A stretch of DNA of 64,000 bases from JBBSDP01 sp038240605 (GTDB taxonomy: Bacteria; Planctomycetota; Phycisphaerae; Tepidisphaerales; Tepidisphaeraceae), in assembly GCA_038240605.1 (NCBI GenBank), contig JBBSDP010000022.1:11995-75994 (forward strand), read 5' to 3'. The notes beneath the pieces are model-generated. The model searched no databases, was not told the DNA's origin, and saw only the letters and a list, made by a program, of their open reading frames with translations. This document shows positions 8,599-16,677 of this stretch, piece after piece. A program made the position numbers and the translations under genes. The stretch's first letter is position 1. The number at the start of each line of letters is the position of its first letter.

Positions 8599-8688
8599 CA
8601 CTACAGCGCAGGATTGATCGTAAGTCCTTATGACTCGTCACTTGCATCGCGATTCTTGATCCAAAATGGCCGAACCAGCGCTGTAGTG
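8599..8688. repeat. Short inverted repeat flanking 68 bp
   Basis: Perfect 11-bp arms CACTACAGCGC (8599-8609) and GCGCTGTAGTG (8678-8688) flank 68 bp in the space after the 8260 gene. No T-tract follows. It could be a long-loop hairpin or the ends of a very small non-autonomous element. Confidence 0.4.
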
Positions 8689-8763
8689 CTAAAAGGGCAG
8701 AGCGTCGGGCGTCCGGCGCCCTGCCCCCTTTTCGTTCGCTGGTCAGAGGGGCCGCCGCGCGGC

Positions 8764-10086
8764 TCACGCGGCCGGGGGAAGATAGTTCCTGGAAAGGGAA
8801 GCAGGACGCCTCGGCGGGTGACCGCGGGGGCCAATTGTCGCTTCTGCGTTGATGAGCATCGGGCCCGTAGATGACTTTTTATCCTCGAACCGCATCTTGA
8901 GTTTGAGGAACAAGCGCTCATAGCAGTGCCAGCTCGCCAGCGCGATGACGACCACCACGCTCACGGCGCAGGCCATGTGCAGCAACAGCGACGCGAGCGG
9001 AATGGATGGCAGGTACCAGAAACGCGCGTCCAGCCACGGCTCAAAGAGGTAGTGGAAGACGTACAATCCGTAGCTGTACTTCCCGAAGAAGCGCAGCCAG
9101 CGGACGCTCAGCAGGCGGGCCCACAACCCTCGGCCTTCCGCTGCCAGCGCCAACATGCAGGTGAATGCCAACGGGACAGTGAGATGACCGATGCCCAGGT
9201 CGCCCCAGATGCCGCCGCTTGAACGAACGACAAATTTAGAGACCAGTGCCGCGATTCCGGCGACGGCTCCGATCCAGATCGCGTGATGACGAATTCCCGC
9301 CAGACCGCCCGGCTGGCGCGCGAGCACCGCCAGCAGCGAGCCCAGGACGAGCCCTTCCAATCGGCACGGCGTCAGTTCCGCCGCAAGGTTGGGTTCCAGC
9401 ACACCGGTGCTAATCAATCCACAGCGGAGTAATAGAGAAACAACTGCCAGCGCGATCGAGAGCTTCACCAGAGACCTGGTCGAGAGCAGATAGACCACGA
9501 GCGGCCAGACCAGGTAGAATTGCTCTTCAACCGCCAGCGACCAGAAATGGTCGAACGTGGGCTCGAACGAGACGCCCTTCAGCCCCGCAAAATTCGTCAC
9601 GTATAGCCACATCCACCCCGAATGCGGCACGAACGGCTTGATCGCCGTCGTCCACCAGAGCAGGCCGAAGCAGACGATGAGGACGCCGTAGTAGAGCGGA
9701 AAGATGCGGAGGACGCGCCGCATGTAAAAGTTGCGGAAGTAGTGCGGATCCGCCTTCGAGGCGAGCAGGATCCCGGAGATCAGGAATCCCGAGAGGGCGA
9801 AGAACATGTCCACGCCATACCCGCCGGCCAGCATCAGGTGCAGCGCTGCCCACCACGCCCGACCGTGGCTTGGCTCGGCCAGCATCGGCCGGGAGAAATG
9901 GTAGAGGATCACCGCCAGGACTGCCCAACCACGAAACCCGTCGAGGGCAGGCATTCGCAACCCGTGAGGCGAGGGCTGTAACTCCGGTGAGTTCCCCGCG
10001 TACGCCCTCGTGGGGGCTTGCGACAAGATTGGAGTCAGACTCATGCCGTGGCCCATACATGACTTTTCGTCAATTCGGACCAGCAA
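8764..10086 (-). CDS. Acyltransferase family 3 membrane protein (OafA/YrhL-like)
   Basis: A 440-residue integral membrane protein of the acyltransferase-3 family, which transfers acetyl or other acyl groups to cell-surface glycans. The hallmark RMPALDGFRGWAVLAVILYHF (catalytic His in the first helix) is near residue 45. It is followed by DMFFALSGFLISG, YMRRVLRIFPLYY and SLAVEEQFYLVWP, all family motifs, and about ten hydrophobic helices. The start used is TTG 10086 with AGGA upstream; ATG 10056 is an equally plausible start. It lies inside the metal island in antisense orientation and has no obvious functional link to it. Confidence 0.92.
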   Translation of the reverse strand: MLVRIDEKSCMGHGMSLTPILSQAPTRAYAGNSPELQPSPHGLRMPALDGFRGWAVLAVILYHFSRPMLAEPSHGRAWWAALHLMLAGGYGVDMFFALSGFLISGILLASKADPHYFRNFYMRRVLRIFPLYYGVLIVCFGLLWWTTAIKPFVPHSGWMWLYVTNFAGLKGVSFEPTFDHFWSLAVEEQFYLVWPLVVYLLSTRSLVKLSIALAVVSLLLRCGLISTGVLEPNLAAELTPCRLEGLVLGSLLAVLARQPGGLAGIRHHAIWIGAVAGIAALVSKFVVRSSGGIWGDLGIGHLTVPLAFTCMLALAAEGRGLWARLLSVRWLRFFGKYSYGLYVFHYLFEPWLDARFWYLPSIPLASLLLHMACAVSVVVVIALASWHCYERLFLKLKMRFEDKKSSTGPMLINAEATIGPRGHPPRRPASLSRNYLPPAA

Positions 10087-10142
10087 CTTTCATTTCCTGC
10101 GGCTTCAACGACACAAAATCGATAAACTGCCAAAAATCTCCG

Positions 10143-10652
10143 TTATCTCTTAGACCCGCACGGGGGTTTGCGGCATGGGAGCTTTTCCACTTCCACGCTC
10201 AGACTCAGCGCATTGTTTGTGCCATCCCGGCCACGCCATCCACATGACGGTGCCAGATCGCAGTAAGCAAGAACACCGACCGCGATCAGCACCGACGTGT
10301 CCAGTTTCCGCGAAACCAGAGAACGATATGCTCCCGCGATAAAGATCCAGCCGCACCAGAATACGATGGGTGTGGTGAGGATCAGAAGAGTCCAGGACCG
10401 AACTGCCGGACTGAAGGGTAGCCGAATGCCAAGCATGACTCCCATGGGGGAGATCAAGACGACGAGGGTCGACAGTGCCAGAGACACCCAGAAGCGAGTG
10501 CGGATAACGGCTTCCATCGACGCCGCCATCACCGGGTCGGACATGTTGTGCCTCATCCCAATGTCAGGATCGCGATGGGACGCGGGATTACTATTGCCCG
10601 GAAAGTCTATTGCGGGAATTGAGCCGATTTGGTGATGTCCATGAACGTCCAT
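10143..10652 (-). pseudogene. Truncated CopB-like P1B-ATPase N-terminal part
   Basis: The frame encodes a His-containing N-terminus (DVHGHHQIG) and then the first membrane helices of a copper P-type ATPase: RTRFWVSLALSTLVVLISPM, LLILTTPIVFWCGWIFIAGA and a following helix start YRSLVSRKLDTSVLIAVGVL. Family resemblance stops near 10263, and the rest of the frame is unrelated. The phosphorylation, ATP-binding and CPX regions are absent, so it cannot transport. It lies three bases after the HMA-domain gene in the same direction, as the N-terminal part of a former chaperone-ATPase operon. Confidence 0.75.
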
Positions 10653-10655
10653 GTC

Positions 10656-10862
10656 TTACGCCTTGGAAGCCGTGAATCCAAGGTGGTTTACCACGGCAAT
10701 CAAGGCACTGTCGGAGGTTTTCTTCGGGTCGAACGAAACCCGTGCCGATCCCACGGCAACCTGCTCAACCGTTGTGCCAGGAACAGCCTTCAACGCGCTG
10801 GAGACCTTGGCGGCACAGCCGCCACAGTGCATGCCTTGAATGGATAAATTTAAGGTTTCCAT
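10656..10862 (-). CDS. CopZ-like HMA copper chaperone
   Basis: A complete 68-residue heavy-metal-associated domain. The metal site GMHCGGC is at residues 10-16, followed by a normal beta-alpha-beta-beta-alpha-beta pattern (VSSALKAVPGT, VEQVAVGSARVSFDP, ALIAVVNHLGFTA). The start has AAAGGGA eight to nine bases upstream. It binds and delivers Cu(I) or a similar ion in the cytoplasm. The gene just downstream is a truncated ATPase, so the usual target of this chaperone is not intact at this locus. Confidence 0.88.
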   Translation of the reverse strand: METLNLSIQGMHCGGCAAKVSSALKAVPGTTVEQVAVGSARVSFDPKKTSDSALIAVVNHLGFTASKA

Positions 10863-11074
10863 AAGTGTTCCCTTTCATCGTAATATTTACGGTAAGCGCG
10901 ACGGTCGCCGTGAACGTCGGGCGGCGCCGAACGCATCGCTTGCCCTGCCTCTGTCATCAGTCAGCCCTTGACACCGTAGGGCAACAACTACGGGAAAGGT
11001 ACGAAGAAAATCCCCGAGTCCTGTCCCACTTCCTCGCAGTGCAGCGTTTTTCTCTATGGGATCATCAGGCTCGC

Positions 11075-11223
11075 CGGCTCAGCCGCGCGGTGATGCAAAA
11101 CATCCGGCAGAACGTATTCCTCGCCTTCGTGTACAACATTGGGCATCCCGGTCGCGGCCGGTGTGCGGTACCCCATATTCGGCCTGCTCAGGAACCCGAT
11201 GATCGCAGCGGCGACGATGCTTT
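11075..11223 (+). pseudogene. P1B-ATPase C-terminal fragment with frameshift
   Basis: The plus strand holds the last two helices of a heavy-metal ATPase. RRLSRAVMQNIRQNVFLAFV is in one frame; after a shift near 11138 the next frame reads LGIPVAAGVRYPIFGLLRNP then MIAAATML. Both match the conserved end of CopA/CopB proteins. The fragment is followed by unrelated sequence and lies on the opposite strand from the N-terminal fragment at 10143-10652, so the two are not halves of one simply split gene. The rest of 10863-11284 shows no other gene. Confidence 0.72.
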
Positions 11224-11284
11224 ATCGCTGCGGGCAAACACCTGTCGATTGGAGAACGCGGGCGGTACCCATGCCCTCTTCCGA

Positions 11285-12484
11285 TCAGAACAAGACCGTG
11301 AATTTGCCGCCGGGCGTGGAGATTGCGGCTGGTTTGCTCCAAACGGGCAAGCCCTCAGCCCGGCCCGACTGGCCAGCGAGTACCGTCCCATTCTTGTCAA
11401 AGACCTGCCAGCGAACGCTTCCGCCCTTGTTCCAGCCGGTCCCCTCGGCCCAGGCGATGATAAATTGACCCTTCGAGTTCACGGCCACCGCGGGATGCTT
11501 TTGTGGCTCCGTTCCCAGTTCCGGAACGGACGACGGTTCACTCGCTTTACCGTGATCGATTTTTGTGAACCGAATGTGTCCCTTCGTCTCCCAGCAAGCG
11601 ACCATGCCGAGGCCTGAACCACTGGCGGCAGAGGTGCTCATCACGCACGAACCAATGGTCCACGGATCGACGGCCAGCGAGCGGAAGGTCGTCGCATGGT
11701 CCGAAGAAACCAGCAGGTGAATGTCGCGATTCACGGTGTCCGCGGCGCCGCGATAGAGCACGTATACATTTCCCTCAAGCGACGCAGTCACCTTCATGCC
11801 ACAGCAGCCACACGCCCCGGTCGGTTCGGTCCCGGCGGCCGCCTCCGGGCCGAACGTCTGGCCCTCATCGGCTGAGCGAGCGACCCACACCCAGCGGTCC
11901 GCCTCAGACGCCACGGTTTTTGGTGCATGCCACGCGACGTAGACATTACCGTTCAGATCGGCGGCGACCGAGCCGCCGCCATCGAGTCCGGTGTGGGAGG
12001 TGATGAGGTTGCGCTGACGCTCGAAGCCAGTCCCGGCGTCGTTCATCCGGGCGTACAGCATCGGCGCCGCCTTGCCGTTTATTTTCGGTTGGGCCTCATC
12101 CGATCCCATCCACGCCACATGAACTCGACCGCTCTTCCCCACCGCCAATTGTGGCACGCGAACGGTCCCAATGGCGATAGCACTTCCCGGCTGGCTGTTG
12201 ACCTGAAGGGGCTGCCCGTACGTCCGGCCGCCGTCATCGGAACGGACATAGAAAATGTCCCCGTGAGAAGCATCACCCTTGAAATAGATCAGATGGATAT
12301 GGCCTCGCGAGTCGGTCGCCACGTCCGGTGCGATGCCTTCGTTGGGCACGCGCGCGATTTGCACCATCTCGGGATCGTTCGCTTCGGCTGACCGCGGCGT
12401 CCATAAAAAGCAGGCCACCAAGCAACAGACCAGGACGCCAAACGCGCTGCCCCTTCGCCGTGCTAATTGGAATGGTTGCTTCAC
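11285..12484 (-). CDS. Secreted BNR/sialidase-like beta-propeller protein
   Basis: A 399-residue exported protein. The N-terminal hydrophobic segment (VLVCCLVACFLWTP) is a signal peptide. The body has repeated BNR/Asp-box-like units: DIFYVRSDDGGRTYG, WVARSADEGQTFG and LLVSSDHATTFRS, each with the S-x-D-x-G-x-T/F pattern of sialidase-type propellers. An unusual Cys cluster (TGACGCCGM near residue 225) stands between blades and could bind metal or form disulfides. Sialidase activity is not established, since the catalytic Arg triad and Tyr/Glu are not evident. A sugar- or metal-related role in the periplasm is open. Confidence 0.75.
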   Translation of the reverse strand: MKQPFQLARRRGSAFGVLVCCLVACFLWTPRSAEANDPEMVQIARVPNEGIAPDVATDSRGHIHLIYFKGDASHGDIFYVRSDDGGRTYGQPLQVNSQPGSAIAIGTVRVPQLAVGKSGRVHVAWMGSDEAQPKINGKAAPMLYARMNDAGTGFERQRNLITSHTGLDGGGSVAADLNGNVYVAWHAPKTVASEADRWVWVARSADEGQTFGPEAAAGTEPTGACGCCGMKVTASLEGNVYVLYRGAADTVNRDIHLLVSSDHATTFRSLAVDPWTIGSCVMSTSAASGSGLGMVACWETKGHIRFTKIDHGKASEPSSVPELGTEPQKHPAVAVNSKGQFIIAWAEGTGWNKGGSVRWQVFDKNGTVLAGQSGRAEGLPVWSKPAAISTPGGKFTVLF

Positions 12485-12568
12485 TGCGTTACCTCAATCT
12501 GTTCCCGGGTGTCCGATTATAGCTGGCATACTGGGCTTTTGATCGCCGCCGGTTTCCGGTAAAGCACA

Positions 12569-12598
12569 ACGGGCCGCTTCCCGTGGGAAGCGGCCCGT
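12569..12598. terminator. Strong hairpin terminator
   Basis: Perfect 14-bp arms ACGGGCCGCTTCCC (12569-12582) and GGGAAGCGGCCCGT (12585-12598) with a minimal loop. It lies just past the stop of the DUF2203 gene on the minus strand and before the start region of the BNR gene. A moderately T-rich run follows in the minus direction. Confidence 0.75.
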
Positions 12599-12626
12599 CA
12601 GTTTATCATGATTAGAGGGTTAGGGC

Positions 12627-13058
12627 TTAGTCTGCTTCAACCAGCGTCGAGACTGGCTGGCGGCCGGCGAAGCCGGTGTCTGTCTCGTGCCAGTGGGTGA
12701 TTGTCTCTTCGCCCAGCTTCCAGCAAAGGCAGATGTCACGGCCCTTGTGACGGCCGGTGAAGTCAATCAGCCCCGACTGATAGTCCTTCAATTCGCAACC
12801 GATCTCCGACAGTTCGTCCACGTAATCCTCGAGGTGGTTCGTCGCCACCTCCAGGTCACGCTGGAGGATCGGCTGGTCCTTCGCGCCAGCCTTTTCGATT
12901 TGTTCCTGGATCGTCAGGAACTTTACGTGCGTCGAAACGATATCCCCAACAATCCGCTTCACCAGCGGAAGCGCGCGATTGGCCTGCTCGAGCGTAAAAC
13001 GCCTGGGGGGACGGGAAGGCTGAACGGACTTGGGGGTGAAGAACTGAGGACCGGCCAT
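12627..13058 (-). CDS. DUF2203 family protein
   Basis: A 143-residue soluble protein of the DUF2203 family. Recognisable features are FTLEQANRALPLVKRIVGDI near the N-terminus, a central helical/coiled-coil segment (EVATNHLEDYVDELSEIGCE), and the conserved end GLIDFTGRHKGRDICLCWKL followed by the sequence EETITHWHETDTGFAGR. The family has no known biochemical role. ATG 13058 is preferred because AAAGG stands about nine bases upstream; a TTG two codons earlier is possible. It is followed by a strong terminator and appears monocistronic. Confidence 0.85.
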   Translation of the reverse strand: MAGPQFFTPKSVQPSRPPRRFTLEQANRALPLVKRIVGDIVSTHVKFLTIQEQIEKAGAKDQPILQRDLEVATNHLEDYVDELSEIGCELKDYQSGLIDFTGRHKGRDICLCWKLGEETITHWHETDTGFAGRQPVSTLVEAD

Positions 13059-13284
13059 AACCAACCGCCTTTCTTCTCGACTGATGCAGCCCCTTACGTT
13101 GATTCAATACGGAGCAACGCCGGTCGTGACTGATAATCCCGATTATGCCACGACCTGCGAGTCAGTCAACCACGGCCGCGTTCCTGTGTTGGCAAACGTC
13201 GTGCCCGATCCGTAAGCGGGCGAAGCTGGGCCGGTAAACCGAGTCAAACCGCCCGCGCGACGTGTATCTGTACGTTCGTCTGCA

Positions 13285-13746
13285 TCAGGTCGTTCTCTCC
13301 GTCAGGCCAAGCACCAGTAATCTGATGCGCCGTTCGATCTCCTCCAGGGCCTGCGTGGCATTCCACTGATCCATATCGTGAACCTCCCAGTATTCCACCC
13401 GGTTGGACCAGTCGGGAAAGCGCTCCAGCAGCAGCGGACGATGCTCGGTCTCCTTCAGCGCGATGATCCGCTCGGCCGTGTTCAGATCCGCTTCGCACAA
13501 GGCCTGGGGCATGCGAACGGGCGTAGCCAGCGTGATCCCGCGCGCGGCCAGCCCCTGCTCGGCATCGCTCGAGATGGGCCCGAGGTTGCCGATGCCCCGC
13601 TCGATCGCCAACGCGCGCGAATCCGCTCGCCAATCCAGTCCCAGCCGCTCCGCCTCGAAGTTGAAGTATTCCTCGGCAAACCGGCTGCGGTAATAGTTAC
13701 CGGTGCAGAGGAAGAGGATCGTGCGATTCACGCCGTTCGCTCCCAT
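13285..13746 (-). CDS. Low-molecular-weight phosphatase-like protein (CX5R active site)
   Basis: A 153-residue product with the LMW protein-tyrosine-phosphatase/arsenate-reductase P-loop ILFLCTGNYYRSRFAEE near residues 10-26 (Cys-X5-Arg-Ser). NYYR in place of the usual NxCR is a less common variant. The end contains EVHDMDQWNATQALEEIE, corresponding to the acidic D-P/D-x loop region. It could act on phosphotyrosine or arsenate, and the sequence does not decide. It is coupled to the NUDIX gene upstream: ATG 13746 lies inside that gene, and an alternative GTG makes a GTGA overlap with its stop. Confidence 0.82.
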   Translation of the reverse strand: MGANGVNRTILFLCTGNYYRSRFAEEYFNFEAERLGLDWRADSRALAIERGIGNLGPISSDAEQGLAARGITLATPVRMPQALCEADLNTAERIIALKETEHRPLLLERFPDWSNRVEYWEVHDMDQWNATQALEEIERRIRLLVLGLTERTT

Positions 13747-14234
13747 GCTTTCAGGCACGCTGTGAGAATGCGGTCCTGGCCGAAGCCGAACGTGTCCGCG
13801 ATGGGAAGGTCCTCGGGGGCGAACCACTCGAACCTGAGCGCTTCGCCCTGCGCCATTGCCTCCCCCTCCACCGCCACACAGTAATTCATCGCAACGGCGT
13901 GCTGTCGCGGATCGTACACGCCCACCTCTCGCTCGTGGGTAAAATACTGGGAAACATAGAGGGGCTGAACGTCGAGCGGCACCTGATACCGCAGCGATTC
14001 CCCCAGCGTCTCCCGAAGCTGCCGGGCCACGGCTTCGTTCAGCGACTCGTTGCGGAAGACGCGCCCGCCGACCAGGCACCAACGCCGGCCCTGGTGCGGT
14101 GTCTCTCGAAAGATGAGCCCGATGCGCTCGATCTCGCCGGACGCATCCAATCGAAGCGGCACAATGTCGGTACAGACCACTGGCACCGAATCCTGCACCC
14201 ATTTCCAGTCTGCTGCATCCAGCCAATTCGACAT
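13728..14234 (-). CDS. NUDIX hydrolase, DUF4916/GDP-mannose hydrolase-like
   Basis: A 168-residue NUDIX protein. The NUDIX box is visible as GGRVFRNESLNEAVARQLRE followed by TLGE near residues 55-78; it keeps the R-E core, but the second Glu pair is reduced to a single Glu, as in GDP-mannose mannosyl hydrolase-type enzymes. The opening VPVVCTDIVPLRLD and the YVSQYFTHEREVGVYDPRQH segment fit that subgroup, which hydrolyses nucleoside-diphosphate sugars. ATG 14234 is chosen because AAGGGAAAG lies seven bases upstream. The next gene, a CX5R phosphatase, overlaps it, suggesting a common process. Confidence 0.8.
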   Translation of the reverse strand: MSNWLDAADWKWVQDSVPVVCTDIVPLRLDASGEIERIGLIFRETPHQGRRWCLVGGRVFRNESLNEAVARQLRETLGESLRYQVPLDVQPLYVSQYFTHEREVGVYDPRQHAVAMNYCVAVEGEAMAQGEALRFEWFAPEDLPIADTFGFGQDRILTACLKAWERTA

Positions 14235-14334
14235 ATCGAGCTTTCCCTTCAACCCTTAAGGAACGCGAAGACCTATACTCAAATTAGCGAGACGGTTCCA
14301 GCGTTTCTAGTTGCTTGTGACTGAGGTGCGAGTC

Positions 14335-14802
14335 ATGAACAGGCGTGCCGGCCAATTGGCCTTAACGGGATTGACGATCTGCCTGCTGGGCCACCTCATT
14401 GCGGCCGATGCGGAGACGCCAGCCACGCAACCGGCGGCCACGGTGACGATCACGGTCACGGATCTGCGGAGCCACAAGGGGCAGCTCATCTTCGGCATCT
14501 TCCGCTCCGCCGACGGTTTTCCGACGACTCAGGAAAAATCGGTGAACTGGCAGGTCAAGCCTGCTGACGCCAAAGCTTTGACGTTTACCGCCACGCTCCC
14601 GCCGGGAAAATATGCGGCGTCGGTCCTCCACGACGAGAACAGCAACGGCAAGATGGATAAGAATTTCGCCGGTGTCCCAGTGGAAGGTTACGGGGTCACG
14701 AACAATCCGAAGCCGGTATTGCGGGCCGCGACGTTTCAAGAGGCGCTGTTCGAGTTGCCGCCGGACGGGCGAGCGCTCACAATTAGTGTTCAGTATTTCT
14801 AA
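14335..14802 (+). CDS. Secreted DUF2141 protein
   Basis: A 155-residue exported protein. A signal peptide (LALTGLTICLLGHLIAADA) is followed by a short PATQPA tract and a DUF2141 beta-sandwich: VTITVTDLRSHKGQLIFGIF, then PPGKYAASVLHDENSNGKMD and GVPVEGYGVTNNPKP, all conserved in the family. ATG 14335 follows GAGGTG at 14323. DUF2141 proteins are small extracytoplasmic proteins of unknown function. The next gene (DUF4149 membrane protein) begins 26 bases later and is probably co-transcribed. Confidence 0.88.
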   Translation: MNRRAGQLALTGLTICLLGHLIAADAETPATQPAATVTITVTDLRSHKGQLIFGIFRSADGFPTTQEKSVNWQVKPADAKALTFTATLPPGKYAASVLHDENSNGKMDKNFAGVPVEGYGVTNNPKPVLRAATFQEALFELPPDGRALTISVQYF

Positions 14803-14828
14803 CCAAGAGCAGTGCGCGAGCGCTTTCC

Positions 14829-15293
14829 ATGCCACGTCTCCTCGTCACGATCGTTACCCTCGCCTGGGCGCTGTGGTTCGGCAGTCTGTTCACGCTCTTC
14901 GTCGTCGTCTCGTCACTCTTCAAGACCTTTGCGGCGGATCCCGAGACCGCCGGCAAGGCGGCGAGCGCGATCTTTCAACGGTTCGAATATTTGCAGCTTG
15001 GCCTGGCCGCGGCGGCACTGCTCGGCACGTTCACATGGCGGATCATCGCTCCGCGCGGGCGCATCACGCTCCTCTTTGCCCTCTTCGCCCTGTCGGCGGT
15101 GGCCCAGTGTTACGTTGCGATCAGGGTCAACCCCGAGCTTGAACGAATGCGCGTCGATCACCTCACCCATTCCGCCCGATTCAAGCGCCTGCACGGGGTC
15201 TCGATGATGACGTGCGCCGCCGAAGCGGCACTGCTCCTGCTGGGCGGGCTGGCGCTCTCGACGCGCGGCGAGGATCAGCCGACGGCGGACTGA
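14829..15293 (+). CDS. DUF4149 (TMEM205-like) membrane protein
   Basis: A 154-residue integral membrane protein with four hydrophobic helices (about residues 5-30, 55-75, 80-100 and 125-145). The features WALWFGSLFTLFVV, AASAIFQRFEYLQLGLAA and the final LHGVSMMTCAAEAALLLLGG match DUF4149. The family is predicted to be in the cytoplasmic membrane and has no assigned activity. The 3' end overlaps the end of the convergent rsmA gene by 19 bases. Confidence 0.85.
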   Translation: MPRLLVTIVTLAWALWFGSLFTLFVVVSSLFKTFAADPETAGKAASAIFQRFEYLQLGLAAAALLGTFTWRIIAPRGRITLLFALFALSAVAQCYVAIRVNPELERMRVDHLTHSARFKRLHGVSMMTCAAEAALLLLGGLALSTRGEDQPTAD

Positions 15294-16117
15294 AATATCG
15301 CAAACAATTCCTCTGGCGAAAATTCCTCCGGCCGCCTCGATCCGTCCAGACGTGTGGAAGCGAGCATCCGCTCAGGATCGTGGCCGGCCTCTAACAGCGC
15401 CTTGCGCAGCGTCTTGCGGCGATACGAGAAAAGCCCCCCGACGAACCGCCCGAACATCGATGCCTGCCCGCCAAGTCGATCGTTCCGCTCCATCCGGACC
15501 AGCGCGCTTTCCACGTTGGGCGCTGGCCAGAACGCCTGCGGCGGCAGGGTCCGCAACACTCTGACCCGCGAAAGCATTTGCGCGATCACCGAGAGCGGGC
15601 CATATTCGTCGCTTCCCGCGTTCGCCTTGAGGCGGCCGGCAACCTCCTTCTGCACAGTGAACGCGAGCGACTCCACTCCCGCGATCAGCAGTTCGATCAC
15701 GAGCGGCGAGGCGATGTTGTACGGAAGGTTGGCCACCAGCTTCGTTGCCCAACCCTGAGCGGCGTGAGACGTGATCTGGTCTTTCAGCAGCGGGTTCAGT
15801 TGATGCTTGCCGGCCAGCGCATCGCCTTCGACGAGGACGAAGTTGGGGTTGGCGGCAAACCGGCTTCGAAGCATTGATGCCAGGTCCCGATCGATTTCAA
15901 CCGCGACCACGCGCCCAGCCCGCGCCAGCAATTCCTCGGTCAGCGTTCCGGTTCCCGGCCCCACCTCGATCGCGCAATCCGATGGCATCAGCTCCCCCAC
16001 CTCCGCCACCAGGCGCACCAGGTTCTGGTCGATCATGAAGTTCTGACCGAACCGGTGCCGCGGACTGGTCTGCGCCTCGGCGAGGATGGCCTGGATCTCG
16101 TGCTTGGTTTGCGCCAT
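15275..16117 (-). CDS. rsmA: 16S rRNA (adenine1518/1519-N6) dimethyltransferase
   Basis: RsmA/KsgA dimethylates two adjacent adenines in the 3' loop of 16S rRNA during 30S maturation, using S-adenosylmethionine. The 280-residue protein has RHRFGQNFMIDQN at the N-terminus, the SAM-binding IEVGPGTGTLTEEL (motif I), the acidic VVAVEIDRD, the catalytic NLPYN (motif IV) and FTVQKEVAGRL. Length matches the family. ATG 16117 is preferred to the upstream start at 16138, which would run into the divergent HTH gene at 16137. The two genes share a very short divergent promoter region. Confidence 0.95.
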   Translation of the reverse strand: MAQTKHEIQAILAEAQTSPRHRFGQNFMIDQNLVRLVAEVGELMPSDCAIEVGPGTGTLTEELLARAGRVVAVEIDRDLASMLRSRFAANPNFVLVEGDALAGKHQLNPLLKDQITSHAAQGWATKLVANLPYNIASPLVIELLIAGVESLAFTVQKEVAGRLKANAGSDEYGPLSVIAQMLSRVRVLRTLPPQAFWPAPNVESALVRMERNDRLGGQASMFGRFVGGLFSYRRKTLRKALLEAGHDPERMLASTRLDGSRRPEEFSPEELFAIFQSAVG

Positions 16118-16136
16118 CTTGGTACACTCGCGCCAC

Positions 16137-16613
16137 ATGAAATCTTACGACGTCATCCGTCAGGCCGTCGATGAGCCGGGCGTGAAAGCCGTGGCCGCGG
16201 CGCTGAAAGTTTCCCCCGCACTGGTGTACAAGTGGTGTGAGCCGCCGGCGGAAAAGGAAGACCCCGAGCAGAGCGGCGCGAAGAACCCGCTCGACCGCGT
16301 CCGCGAGATGTTCCTGCTCACCAAGGACATCCGGCTGGTGAGGTGGCTGTGCAACGAGGCCGGCGGCTTTTTTATCTCTAACCCGGTGCCGGAGCTTCGC
16401 ACGACGGTCGACGAGGCGATCTTCGATGAGACGCGCGGGATGGTGCGCGATTTCAGCAAGCTGCTGGAAACTGTCACCCAATCCGTGGAAAACGATGCGC
16501 GCATCGACTCGGTCGAGGCCGACCAGATCCGGCAAAAGTGGGAAGACCTCAAGGCCTGCGTCGAGCGATTCGTCATCGGTTGTGAAAAGGGCCGATACGG
16601 GCCAAAGAAATAG
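16137..16613 (+). CDS. Phage CII-like HTH regulatory protein
   Basis: ATG 16137 gives 158 residues. The N-terminal part (YDVIRQAVDEPGVKAVAAAL, KVSPALVYKWCEPP) is a helix-turn-helix in which VSPALVYKW looks like the recognition helix. The remainder is helical (LRTTVDEAIFDETRGMVRDF, SVENDARIDSVEADQIRQKW). It resembles phage regulatory CII-type or Cro-like proteins found as single chromosomal genes in planctomycetes. It starts 20 bases from the divergent rsmA start and may regulate its own promoter. No prophage genes are nearby. Confidence 0.65.
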   Translation: MKSYDVIRQAVDEPGVKAVAAALKVSPALVYKWCEPPAEKEDPEQSGAKNPLDRVREMFLLTKDIRLVRWLCNEAGGFFISNPVPELRTTVDEAIFDETRGMVRDFSKLLETVTQSVENDARIDSVEADQIRQKWEDLKACVERFVIGCEKGRYGPKK

Positions 16614-16677
16614 TCCGCGCGTCGGCCGCGGATCCGACGGATACCATCGCAAGCCGCAACAAACCTGAGATGCGCCG

